Shown here piece after piece: positions 28,904 to 37,200 of a stretch of DNA of 58,999 bases. Source of the DNA: Spirochaetia bacterium (GTDB lineage: Bacteria > Spirochaetota > Spirochaetia > Treponematales > Treponemataceae); NCBI GenBank assembly GCA_900769985.1, contig CAAGIS010000186.1, forward strand, positions 1-58,999. The letters are read 5' to 3'. The notes beneath the pieces were generated by a model, which saw only the letters and a list, made by a program, of their open reading frames with translations, did not search any database and was not told the origin of the DNA. Every line of letters begins with the position of its first letter. Within the stretch, counting starts at the first letter, position 1. The position numbers were made by a program, and so were the translations under genes.

Positions 28904-29916
28904 TATAGACCTCTCTGATGCGTAACATGACGTGGTTTGATTTCATGTTCACGTTCGCGGATTTTTTCAATTTCATTATTCCTGTTAAGGACAGGAGATT
29001 TCTTAGGTTCAAAACTGGAAGCAGACGGTGAAAAAATATCAAGGCTTTTATTCAAATCGTCTTTCGTGTAAATGCGTTCCTTGTTAAAGCCGTAATGAGT
29101 AAGCCGTTCTGTATAAAGAAAACATTCCGTCATTGTCTGCAAAAGGCGTGGAGAATCAACCTTTGCATTTGCTTCAAGAGCGTTTTTTAATTTTTCCCTT
29201 TCATCAAAACTAAGAGGACCTTTAAGATTTAGTGCAGTTTCCTGCTTTATAAAATAATTATTAAGCATCCCGAATATCAGTTTCTGGGATTTGTCATAAA
29301 ACTGCGTTGCATTATTATATGCCGCGGAAACAATTTTCATGATTTCCGGATTTTTCAAATTTGTTGAAATATTTTTTCTCTTGTTTTCACGAAGTTCTTT
29401 TTCATTTATTCCTGAATCATATTCAGTAATATTAACAATTAATTTTTCAGCAATGCCACGTCTCTGAACTTCTTCCGGAGAAGTTCCCTCGGTATGAATA
29501 CATTCAAGTGCCTTTTTTAAAGATTCATCTGTAAACTGGTCTAAAAGATAAACAGGCTGAGATTCCGTCTGAAAAGACTTCCCATCCCTATTTATGTTTC
29601 CATAAACAATTAAAGGAGATGTATCAATACCATCCTTCAATTTAAGTCCCATAAAATCTGCATCAGCCTTATAAATCCATTTCAATGACTTTGCATTTAT
29701 CTGTGAGGCTTTCAGTTCAAGACGAATTTTATTTATGTCTCCAAAATGGTGGCCGCTTACTACATTCATATCCTGCACAAGAGGAGTTTCATTCAAATAA
29801 GGAACAGTGCCTTTTTTTATGCAGTCAAGCATCTGCATATTTATTTCTTTATACAGTTTGTCTTTATCGATGCCGCAAGTCTGTTCATTAAATTCTGACT
29901 GATGTTTATTTTTCAT
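28903..29916 (-). CDS. ArdC-like (ssDNA-binding N-terminal domain) protein
   Basis: 337 residues. The first 120 residues follow the pattern of the ArdC N-terminal domain (DUF1738): KLYKEINMQMLDCIKKGTVP, then VVSGHHFGDINKIRLEL, KSLKWIYKADADFMGLKLKD and PLIVYGNI. In ArdC this domain binds ssDNA and is joined to a C-terminal metallopeptidase; no HExxH is seen here, and the remaining 200 residues are helical and charged. Family knowledge: ArdC-like proteins protect incoming DNA from restriction. The leader contains a hairpin, a TATAAT and the AAGTGTACTT motif, so this gene probably begins a transcription unit. The end (HVTHQRGL) overlaps the next ribosome binding site. Confidence 0.65.
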   Translation of the reverse strand: MKNKHQSEFNEQTCGIDKDKLYKEINMQMLDCIKKGTVPYLNETPLVQDMNVVSGHHFGDINKIRLELKASQINAKSLKWIYKADADFMGLKLKDGIDTSPLIVYGNINRDGKSFQTESQPVYLLDQFTDESLKKALECIHTEGTSPEEVQRRGIAEKLIVNITEYDSGINEKELRENKRKNISTNLKNPEIMKIVSAAYNNATQFYDKSQKLIFGMLNNYFIKQETALNLKGPLSFDEREKLKNALEANAKVDSPRLLQTMTECFLYTERLTHYGFNKERIYTKDDLNKSLDIFSPSASSFEPKKSPVLNRNNEIEKIREREHEIKPRHVTHQRGL

Positions 29917-29934
29917 ATATTTTCCTTAAAAAAA

Positions 29935-29978
29935 GCCTGTAAAATATACACTACTAATTATAAGTACACTTTACAGGC
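29935..29978 (-). terminator. Hairpin (GCCTGTAAA/TTTACAGGC) with T runs, enclosing promoter-like sequence
   Basis: A 9-bp perfect inverted repeat encloses 26 bases. On the minus strand it is followed by a T7 run, immediately before the AAGG ribosome binding site of the 28903-29916 gene. The loop holds AAGTGTACTT (29962-29971) and TTATAATTAG, a good -10. It may terminate the upstream unit while a promoter in the loop starts the next. Confidence 0.6.
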
Positions 29979-29987
29979 AAAAAAAAT

Positions 29988-30923
29988 TTACATGCTTCTT
30001 TCAAAAGAACTTTCTTTTGTTTTCGATTTTTTTTCAAAATTCTTTTTCTGAGAAGGTTCTTCTTTTTTCTGAGAGTATTGTTTCAACTGCTTTTTGTTTT
30101 TTTGATAAAGGAATTCTGCTGAATTTGTGAGTTTTTTTACAGCAAAGACATCGCGCTTTCCAGGCTGATATTCAGAATTTAAAACTGCAACGGTTTTGTT
30201 CTTGAAATTTTCTGCCTGTTCTGGAGTTACAAAAAGTTTTCTTCCTGAATTAACAGCATTGAGAACCTGCGCAAGATACTGAAACGGTTCTTCAGTTTTT
30301 TCATTGAGAGGCATAATCTTTTCATTCGGTTTTGACATGATTCGGTCTGCAGGATTTTTCTTTTCCTTAAAGTCAGAATTCGGATAATGTTCATTGATGT
30401 ACTGCAAGTCTTTTTTGTACTGTTCAGTCATTCTGTCCTTGCACCAGGAAACAAGGTTTTCCGCATTGTCAATTTGAGAAAGATTAAACCAGACATTTTT
30501 AAATTTAATTTCAGACCAGTTTTTTTCATCAACAGCAGGAATTACTACTGCTTTTGAATCTTTTTTAATCTTACATTCAATACCAGCTTCCTGCGCTTTT
30601 TTTAAGGTTTCAAATGTTACGAAACCGTTTAAAGAAGTTTCAAGCTCTCTGGCTTTTGTAAGAAGCAGAATTTGCGTAAGACCTTCCAATTTTGTATTGT
30701 TGTTGATGTTGTACGCCGGCTGCAAGTCAATGAATCCTTCCTTATTTGGAAGCAGCGGACTTTTACCGGAAGAAATTGATTCTGCAAGAGAATCTCCTAT
30801 CTGAAGGAAATAATCATAAGCAGATTTTTCGTGAGAAGATTTTCCACTAGAAAGAGGCATTGGCGAAGCCATTTTTACGCTTTCTTCAAATGCCGTAAGT
30901 GAAACAGGTTCTTTTTTTTCCAT
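29988..30923 (-). CDS. ArdC-N-like protein with strongly basic tail, first gene of the leftward cargo cluster
   Basis: Start chosen at 30923 (MEKKEPVSLTAFEESV), not the upstream ATG at 30959, because AAAGGAG lies at proper spacing; this gives 311 residues. Residues about 30-140 resemble ArdC-N by pattern: AYDYFLQIGDSLAESISSGK, a LQPAYNINNNTKLEGLTQIL segment, then NGFVTFETLKKAQEAGIECK and VVIPAVDEKNW. The last 70 residues are Lys/Gln/Glu-rich with a basic end (KSKTKESSFERSM), which could bind DNA or act as a transfer signal. It stands first behind the divergent control region and its ribosome binding site is in a hairpin, so its translation may be regulated. Paralogue-like to its neighbour at 28903. 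The function is inferred: anti-restriction or ssDNA binding on entry. Confidence 0.62.
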   Translation of the reverse strand: MEKKEPVSLTAFEESVKMASPMPLSSGKSSHEKSAYDYFLQIGDSLAESISSGKSPLLPNKEGFIDLQPAYNINNNTKLEGLTQILLLTKARELETSLNGFVTFETLKKAQEAGIECKIKKDSKAVVIPAVDEKNWSEIKFKNVWFNLSQIDNAENLVSWCKDRMTEQYKKDLQYINEHYPNSDFKEKKNPADRIMSKPNEKIMPLNEKTEEPFQYLAQVLNAVNSGRKLFVTPEQAENFKNKTVAVLNSEYQPGKRDVFAVKKLTNSAEFLYQKNKKQLKQYSQKKEEPSQKKNFEKKSKTKESSFERSM

Positions 30924-30928
30924 TTTTG

Positions 30929-30944
30929 ACTCCTTTCTAGGAGT
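30929..30944 (-). promoter_or_regulatory. Hairpin masking the ribosome binding site of 29988-30923
   Basis: ACTCCT, loop, AGGAGT: a 6-bp stem with a 4-base loop. The 3' arm on the minus strand is the Shine-Dalgarno AAGGAGT, six to seven bases before the ATG at 30923. Folding would hide the ribosome binding site, so translation may need opening of the hairpin. Confidence 0.6.
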
Positions 30945-30959
30945 TAGTGAAAAATTCAA

Positions 30960-30987
30960 GTTCTGCCCAGATTAATCTGGACAGAAC
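30960..30987. repeat. 28-bp near-perfect palindrome in the divergent control region
   Basis: GTTCTGCCCAGATT is followed directly by AATCTGGACAGAAC, its reverse complement with one mismatch. It lies in the leader of the leftward cluster. It is an operator candidate for a dimeric regulator, or an RNA hairpin in the leader. It has no T run, so it is not an ordinary terminator. Confidence 0.7.
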
Positions 30988-31098
30988 ATAACAATCATAA
31001 GGAAGACACTTCCTCAGCACTGACGGTTATATTTTCAATAACCCCTTATCTTTTATGAAGAATAAACTTGACTAACCTTATAAGAGGAGGATAGCTTT

Positions 31099-31121
31099 AA
31101 TTTTAGTATACAACTAAAATT
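31099..31121. repeat. Inverted repeat AATTTTAG/CTAAAATT over the leftward promoter
   Basis: Two 8-base arms are separated by TATACAA. The repeat covers the -10 and part of the spacer of the leftward promoter at 31105-31133, so a bound protein would block it. Confidence 0.6.
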
Positions 31122-31133
31122 AAAAAGTGTAAA
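31105..31133 (-). promoter_or_regulatory. Leftward promoter of the cargo cluster
   Basis: On the minus strand TTTACA, 17 bases, TATACT. It would produce a leader of about 175 nt before the ATG at 30923, containing the 28-bp palindrome and the masked ribosome binding site. The -35 overlaps an AAGTGTA motif (31125-31131). Confidence 0.6.
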
Positions 31134-31166
31134 TATATAAACTTCTATACAATATTATTATTTTGA

Positions 31167-31172
31167 TATAAA
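31167..31172 (+). promoter_or_regulatory. -10-like TATAAA directly before the rightward gene
   Basis: TATAAA ends eight bases before the ATG at 31181 and no Shine-Dalgarno is present between them. If used, the mRNA would be leaderless or nearly so. The -35 is weak. Confidence 0.4.
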
Positions 31173-31180
31173 ATTAAATT

Positions 31181-31660
31181 ATGGCATTAACAGTAAAATT
31201 ACCTGCAAACAAACAGAAAAAAGAATATTCTCTATTTGTAAACAGTGAAATCAACTCCATCCACAAGGATAAAACACTTGGAACTTTAATCAGCTGCAAA
31301 GGTTCAGGTGTTGCGTTCTATTCTGCATCCAATTCACGAAGGGCATTCATTTTTTCAGAACTGTCAGAAAAAGACTTAAAAATACCATTGCAGGAAGGAA
31401 AACTCCCCTATTTCAAACAGCCGGTACGCATTTTGTACAGAGCACGAGGAAGAAAAATTGATTTACTGAAATTTATGTGCCATACCCTTGAAGGACATTA
31501 CGGGAAAAAAATCTACAGACTCGGTACGGCATACTGGCTTACATTAGGCTCATATATTGATTCCCTGAACGGCCGTAAAACAGGAAGCAAGAAGAGGATT
31601 CTTTATCTTATAACGGATAAATACCTAAAAATCATGAACCGAAGCGGAGATAAAAAATGA
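31181..31660 (+). CDS. Small basic protein of unknown function
   Basis: 159 residues, strongly basic (for example RILYRARGRKIDLLKFM and RKTGSKKRILYLITDKYLK), without signal peptide or membrane segment. I recognise no family. A nucleic-acid-binding role is possible from the charge. No Shine-Dalgarno precedes the ATG; a -10-like element ends eight bases upstream. The stop overlaps the ATG of the PilZ gene (ATGA), so the two are translationally coupled, and it is divergent from the cargo cluster. Confidence 0.7.
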   Translation: MALTVKLPANKQKKEYSLFVNSEINSIHKDKTLGTLISCKGSGVAFYSASNSRRAFIFSELSEKDLKIPLQEGKLPYFKQPVRILYRARGRKIDLLKFMCHTLEGHYGKKIYRLGTAYWLTLGSYIDSLNGRKTGSKKRILYLITDKYLKIMNRSGDKK

Positions 31661-32364
31661 AAATATACAAAGATATTTTAAATGCCCTTAAAATCGAAAC
31701 AGTTTATATTCTTTCCGGGGAAATTCTTTACATGTGCATACCGACTGAAATAAAAGGATATACCTGGTACATTTCAACAGAAACAGACAAATTGAACGGA
31801 AATGTTACTCTCAAAGTCAAATTTAACAGTTCATTTTTATATTTACAGGCAAAAATCATCTGCAAGAAACAGGACTATCTTTCTTCTTTTTCCTATGAAC
31901 TTGAAATCGAAAAATCAGAAGAAAATAAAGATAATTTTAAATTTACATTCTTTAAAATGTTAAACGAAATGGAAGAAAAATCAAAAGAATGGGATAAAAG
32001 AAAAGAAAAAAGATATGACATTGGGCTTGATGAACAAAAAATTAAGGCAATCAGATTTAAAAGCCCTGAACAGATTGTCGTAACTGATAAAATTCAGCTT
32101 CCATGCGTAATAAACAACCTTTCATACAGCGGAGCAAAAGTAACAACACTTGAAGGAAATTTTTCAAAAGACAAGAAAATATGCCTTTACCTTTCATTCG
32201 TGCAGCCAATAGAACAGATTCCCATAATTGCAAATGTCAGAAACTGTTATTTAAAAACGACTGCCGAAAATAAAATTGTTTCAGTCCTGTCGCTTAAATA
32301 CGAAGAATCACCTTATGAATACAAAGAAAGGCTTGATAATTTTATAAATATTATGGAGGAATAA
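31657..32364 (+). CDS. PilZ-domain protein (predicted c-di-GMP receptor)
   Basis: 235 residues. The C-terminal half carries the PilZ signature: RKEKR at 115-119 (RxxxR) and NLSYSG at 154-159, which is the DxSxxG motif with Asn for Asp. The N-terminal 100 residues are beta-rich and resemble the YcgR-N type by layout only. Family knowledge: PilZ proteins bind cyclic di-GMP and change motility, adhesion or secretion. In a conjugative element it could link transfer, or the surface lipoproteins, to the host's c-di-GMP level; this is inference. It overlaps the preceding gene by four bases and is followed after one base by the 60-residue membrane protein. Confidence 0.8.
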   Translation: MKIYKDILNALKIETVYILSGEILYMCIPTEIKGYTWYISTETDKLNGNVTLKVKFNSSFLYLQAKIICKKQDYLSSFSYELEIEKSEENKDNFKFTFFKMLNEMEEKSKEWDKRKEKRYDIGLDEQKIKAIRFKSPEQIVVTDKIQLPCVINNLSYSGAKVTTLEGNFSKDKKICLYLSFVQPIEQIPIIANVRNCYLKTTAENKIVSVLSLKYEESPYEYKERLDNFINIMEE

Positions 32365-32365
32365 A

Positions 32366-32548
32366 ATGATAACAAGACTTATTTACAGGGCATTAAAAAT
32401 TATTTCAATGGTAATAATCATCTTTATTATAATGATAATGCTTTCAAAACTGCTTCCGGTTTTATCAGATATTTTTCACTCAGTCATGAAATTTTTTGAA
32501 AATCTTTTAAACGGAATTTCAAACCTTACTTCTAATTTAAAAGTGTAA
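32366..32548 (+). CDS. Small single-pass membrane protein
   Basis: 60 residues, MITRLIYRALKIISMVIIIF followed by more hydrophobic residues: a single membrane helix at about residues 10-32 with a positive N-terminus, then an amphipathic C-terminal part. The ribosome binding site GGAGG lies in the last codons of the PilZ gene, so it is coupled. Function unknown; it could anchor or signal for the PilZ protein. Confidence 0.65.
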   Translation: MITRLIYRALKIISMVIIIFIIMIMLSKLLPVLSDIFHSVMKFFENLLNGISNLTSNLKV

Positions 32549-32563
32549 TTATATATACAACTA

Positions 32564-32592
32564 TTGACATTCAGTAAACTCTAAAATATACT
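32564..32592 (+). promoter_or_regulatory. Strong promoter for the 32600 gene (leaderless)
   Basis: TTGACA (32564-32569), 17-base spacer, TATACT (32587-32592). The ATG at 32600 begins eight bases after the -10, where transcription would start. An AAGTGTAATT variant of the operator motif lies at 32541-32550, just before the -35. Confidence 0.8.
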
Positions 32593-32599
32593 TTCACAC

Positions 32600-33193
32600 A
32601 TGGAAGAATTGAATATTGATAATTATATAAAAACACAAAATGAATTAAAACCCGATTTAGTTAATTACAGGGAATTTTCAGAAGACGACAGTTATGTTAT
32701 AAGGGATTTAAAAAAAGCTATTCAGAACCGGCTCTTATGGAAATATTTTATACAAATCGGTATTCCTGATACCCAAAACGATAAAAACCGTGTTTTCTCA
32801 TATTTTTCAGGGCGGTTCAAGAAAATTGCAAACAGATATGTTTTTCTCTGCCGGGAAAAAATCCAGCCGTCTAAATGGTATTACAAAGTCGGAGAAACTC
32901 TCCCTCCAAGAATTAACTTTACCCCAAAGCATCCTGTAGAAGATTTAAGGCATGTACCAACAGCAGGCATTCAAAAATTTTTACAGCTTCAAAAAGAATA
33001 TTCACTTAAATATTTGTGTAAAATATACAATCTCAATGAACTCCAAATGAAAAACATTATTTACGCAAAATTCAATCCTGAAACACAAAATAAAATTTTC
33101 CGTGCACTTCCACCTTATACGGTTATCATCCCGCTTCGTGAAGTAATCAATCCAGATTTATGGTTTATCTTCCCGGATGAACTCACAGATTAA
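32600..33193 (+). CDS. Probable leaderless-mRNA protein of unknown function, HTH-like C-terminus
   Basis: 197 residues beginning MEELNIDNYIKTQNELKPDL. No named family recognised. The C-terminal third (YSLKYLCKIYNLNELQMKNI, then IYAKFNPETQNKIFRALPPY) has the spacing of a helix-turn-helix of the Cro/phage-regulator type, so it may be the regulator of the element. The sequence is basic in the middle. Transcription from the TTGACA/TATACT promoter would start at or next to the ATG and there is no Shine-Dalgarno. A bidirectional terminator follows 18 bases after the stop. Confidence 0.65.
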   Translation: MEELNIDNYIKTQNELKPDLVNYREFSEDDSYVIRDLKKAIQNRLLWKYFIQIGIPDTQNDKNRVFSYFSGRFKKIANRYVFLCREKIQPSKWYYKVGETLPPRINFTPKHPVEDLRHVPTAGIQKFLQLQKEYSLKYLCKIYNLNELQMKNIIYAKFNPETQNKIFRALPPYTVIIPLREVINPDLWFIFPDELTD

Positions 33194-33210
33194 CATTATT
33201 AACTATCAAA

Positions 33211-33240
33211 AAAAAGACCGGTTTCAAAACCGGTCTTTTT
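33211..33240. terminator. Bidirectional rho-independent terminator
   Basis: AAAAAGACCGGTTT, one base, AAAACCGGTCTTTTT: a 13 to 14-bp stem with A and T runs on both sides. It lies between the convergent genes ending at 33193 (plus) and 33256 (minus). Confidence 0.9.
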
Positions 33241-33255
33241 ACATATTGAATTAAT

Positions 33256-34071
33256 TTAATTTTTTGTAAGCGTAATTTTACCAGTATTAAGTGCCTCTAA
33301 ATCTTGTACGCCAAAACCGCCTAAAACTGCTGCAGCAACATTAGGATTTGAAGACTGAAGAATTAACTCAGAACTTGAAACCGATACAGTAAAATCTGCC
33401 GATACCACTGTACCGTATGCGTCATAAATTACAGTAAGAACATTACCATTTAATGAATATGTACCAGAAGAAGTACCTTGAGTTACATTCCATGAACCAT
33501 TAGAAAATACAAGGTTTCCATATCTATGATTTTCAGAAATTACATATTCCCCGGAAAGTTCAAGATTTTCATCTTCACCTGTAGAAGAATCGCCGTTATC
33601 ACCAGTGTAAGAAGTGTCAAGAATATATCTCAACTCTGAAGTAGAAGTAGACTCAGGAATATAAACATATCCCAATGAAACACCAATACCATAAAAATTA
33701 TAACAAAACTCAAAACGCAGTGAATTAGAATCAAATGAAAATAAAAACTCTAAATCATCTTTATCTTCTTTTATCATACTATTTTCAATAGAATAAGATT
33801 TATCATCAACAACAATTTCATCTTGCTTAAAGATTACAATTCTATATGCGTTTTTTTTTGTAAAATCATCATAATCTTCTTTTTCTTCAAGATTCCATTT
33901 GGTTCCTACTAAAATTTCATAACCTTCTTTTTTTGATGATTCTTCGGTATCTGTAACTTCTCCAGTTTTATCTGTATCTTCTGAGTTCTCCGTACCGCCG
34001 TTTACCGGGTTACATGCCAGTAAATTTAAAGACAATAATCCTGCAATAAAAAAATAAAAATATTTTTTCAT
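33256..34071 (-). CDS. Small lipoprotein
   Basis: Start set at 34071 (MKKYFYFFIAGLLSLNLLAC) by GAGG upstream; the longer frame to 34203 would run through the promoter. This gives 271 residues with a lipoprotein signal, lipobox LLAC and Cys20, followed by an acidic Thr/Glu/Asp-rich linker. The mature part is beta-rich; the C-terminal part (SGEYVISENHRYGNLVFSNG, WNVTQGTSSGTYSLNGNVLT) resembles the lipocalin-like or META-type lipoprotein repeats common in treponemes. Lipidated, and either periplasmic or surface-exposed. It has its own promoter and a structured leader of about 120 nt, so it is separately regulated. Confidence 0.8.
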   Translation of the reverse strand: MKKYFYFFIAGLLSLNLLACNPVNGGTENSEDTDKTGEVTDTEESSKKEGYEILVGTKWNLEEKEDYDDFTKKNAYRIVIFKQDEIVVDDKSYSIENSMIKEDKDDLEFLFSFDSNSLRFEFCYNFYGIGVSLGYVYIPESTSTSELRYILDTSYTGDNGDSSTGEDENLELSGEYVISENHRYGNLVFSNGSWNVTQGTSSGTYSLNGNVLTVIYDAYGTVVSADFTVSVSSSELILQSSNPNVAAAVLGGFGVQDLEALNTGKITLTKN

Positions 34072-34121
34072 AATAACCTCTGTTTTATTAAAATTGTAAA
34101 TTGTATTGGATTTTATAACGG

Positions 34122-34180
34122 AGAGCACAGTCTCCAGCATCATGACCGTATATAAACGGTCGCATAAATATGACATGTCA
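34122..34180 (-). promoter_or_regulatory. Structured 5' leader: three inverted repeats
   Basis: Three short inverted repeats lie in the leader of the lipoprotein gene: GGAGA/TCTCC (34122-34137), GACCGT/ACGGTC (about 34144-34161) and the perfect palindrome TGACATGTCA (34171-34180). They could form an RNA switch, a thermosensor, or operator sites. Confidence 0.5.
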
Positions 34181-34187
34181 GTTCTAT

Positions 34188-34276
34188 GCTTAAACAATAT
34201 CACATCCCCCTCAGAGTGTCAATAACATTTTTTTCTTACACTATATTTTTTTCACTCTGAAAGGGATTGTTTAAGC
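34188..34276. repeat. Imperfect inverted repeat of about 24 bases bracketing the lipoprotein promoter
   Basis: GCTTAAACAAT (34188-34198) and CAGAGTG (34212-34218) on the left are mirrored by CACTCTG (34253-34259) and ATTGTTTAAGC (34266-34276) on the right. The left arm has a few extra bases between the two blocks. The right edge touches the stop of the 2104-aa gene. It could end that transcript, be a MITE-like relic, or be an operator pair. Confidence 0.6.
34194..34222 (-). promoter_or_regulatory. Promoter of the small lipoprotein gene
   Basis: On the minus strand TTGACA (34222 to 34217), 17-base spacer, TATTGT (34199 to 34194), about 120 bases before the ATG at 34071. Confidence 0.65.
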
Positions 34277-37200
34277 TTATTTTTCATCAAGAACCCAGCG
34301 TTTGTTTCCGTTTACAATCTGCTTAGTCCAGTTATTATTCGTATATGCTTCGCAAGGATATTTTTTCACATTAACTGCAATAGTATAAGTTTCAGCCATT
34401 CCGTTACCTTTTTTATAACCAATAAGAATTTGACCTTTCCCAGAAATCAGCGTTCCTTCTTCTTTGACACATTTTTGCACAGTAGGAGTAATACCTTTTG
34501 CAATCAACTTTGATAATTTAGCAGTAATTGTCCAGTTTGTTCCTGTAGTACCAAAGAGAGTTACTGTCCATTCATTATGTTCAAGATCTGTATATTCATC
34601 AGGTCTAACCAAAGCCTTATTATTTTTCAATTCATTTGTTGTTAAAATAAATGGAATACATTCTTTATAAATGCAATAATCTGAATCAGGTTCAAAATCT
34701 TGATTAAATGTCTTAGGTCCGCTTTCTGAAGAATTTTTATCATTTATAAAATATGCAACTTGTTCATTATCAAAGGATAATTCTACGGAATCTTTTTTGG
34801 AATATGTTACATAGTTAATATTGCTATCCTCTGTTGTACGAGAACCTTTTGTTTTTACCCATGAAGTTTTAAATACCGAAACTGCAGGACTGTGCTGCAA
34901 GGCATATTTACCTTTATAAGTCATTTCCTGACTTACAAGCCAGTAATCTACATCAAGTTTATCAAAGAAATCATTTGAATAATTATTCTTTTCTTTGTAA
35001 GCCTCCCAGCCTTCCCCTTCATCAGTCAAAGCCTTCGGTAAATCCTTGTAGTAATCCCAGTTATGAGAAAGATGATAAACTGTAGTGTTACTGATTGATT
35101 CCTTTTCATCATAAAAATCAATTAATCCTATTTGCGGCGAAAGCTTATCAGTCTGAATAAGAGAAAGTTCTGTATCATCTTTTATATTTTTGAAAATTTC
35201 CTGTGCTTTTTTCCTGCGAGTCTTATTCACATTTTGTTCGTTATGCCAATACTTTTTATTTACCATTCTATAATCAAAATATGGATCTCCAATTGGTTCA
35301 TAAGAACAATCCGTTATCTTTCCTGCAGCGTTTTCATTTTTAATTTTAAAATAGAACACGGCTTCTTCTCCGTCTCCCAGAATAATCTGATTGATATTTC
35401 CATTCTGATTTTTTATAAAATCCGTGAACGCTCCGGCCTGGGTTAAATTTACAATCTCGATGTCATAATCATCATAGAATGCAGAATAATAGAAAGTTTT
35501 TGAAACTGAATTAAGCCCTTTTGAATCAGACGGAAGAGTTGCAGAAACAGTAATGTTCGCCTCACATTCAGTATGCGGAACAAGGTCAACGGTCATCCTG
35601 CATTTTTCCGTACCGTCTTCAGTGAATAAAGTCCTCTTTACATCTCCGACAGAAACGGAAGGATTTTCGACATTATTTTCATCTTTAGAATGAAGAGCTG
35701 TATTACCTTCTGAAGGAATACATGCAATCAGGGAGTCATCAAGTTTTATGTCAATATCAAGGTCTGTAGGATAATAAACAATGTTAAACGATTTTACATT
35801 GGCTGTATCAGGATTATTATTCGTAATTTTAGTAAGAATAGAACCGTTGAGGTGTTCAAGACGCAGTTCAACATCATAATTTACATAAACCTTTACAGAC
35901 GGAACGGTTGTTGTGCCTCCTGAAATGATTGCAGAAATTGTTCCAGCAACTCCATCAGGATAATCTCTTAAACCTGTAACTCTCAGCTGTTTTTTTGCAG
36001 CATCATCTTCCCATGAAAAATAATTAGTAGATGAACCGAAAGTATCTGAAGAAGATGTCGTCATCTGGGAATACCAGTTCACCGTAGCATTTTCAGGCTT
36101 AGTCCTGTAATTTATGACCTCAGTATATCCTGGAATTACATGAACGGCTCCAAGGTCAAAAGTAATTTCCGTACTTGCCTTAACGATAACGATACAGCTT
36201 GCGGTTTTTTTACCATTTGGAAGTTTTGCATAAACTGTCGTCTGCCCTACGGCTTTTGGCGTTACCGTACAAGATGCACCGTTAGTCTTACTTACAGCAA
36301 CAATTGAAAGACCGCCTACTTTTAAAGCCGACCATTCAATATTTTTGTAATCTGCTTCTGTTCCGTTAATAATAGTTGCAGTCAAAGTAAAAGAACCGTC
36401 ATCTTTATAAACAGTTTCAAGATTTGAGTTAAGTTCAATATCCATCTCGCCTTTTTTAAGAACCTTAATATAAAGGTCTGCCCTTGCTCCGCTTAATTCA
36501 TGTTCACAAGAAAGGACATATTCTCCGCCTGCATCAAAAGAAACATATACATCAGGACCGTAAACGATACCGTCTGCATTTTCATCCATCAAGGAAATTC
36601 CTTTTTCATTATTCTGTACATACCATTTAAGGCTGTATTTTTCATTAGGGTCAATATTATCACCGCTTAAAATTGCAGAAACAACCTTGCTTGTTCCTTC
36701 ATCAACAGTAATAATCGTATCTCCAAGAGAAATTACAGGCACAACAGGGTCGATAACATCAACCGAAACAAGCATTTCCGTACTTGCAATTACAGTTCCG
36801 TCTTTTGAAACCATACTGGCTTTAAGACTTGCAGTTCCATAATTCATACCGCAAACCCATGCAACATAATCAGAACCGCTTATAATGCACACATTTTCGT
36901 TGGTAGAGGAATACTGAACCGTAAATTCTTCTTCAATCGCCGGAATCTGCAAAGGAAAAAAATAAAGCCTGTCCGTAGTAATATTTGCAGAAGAAGAATT
37001 AAATGAAAAAGCATCATAGTTTGAAATTATACAAAGAATGTCAGCCTGTTTTTCCGCTTTTGCGTGCTTAATATGAATTTTTGTAGTACCGGTTCTTCCA
37101 GTCGGAATAACAGAACATTCAGATGCAACCGAAGTAAGATTTACAAGATTGTAATCATCAGCCCACCAAATAAAATCTTCAGCATCCGTTGGAAGACCAT

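Noticed and set aside
34072..34203. Longer start for the small lipoprotein (34203)
   Set aside because: It would run through the promoter and leader; the ATG at 34071 has GAGG and begins a normal lipoprotein signal.
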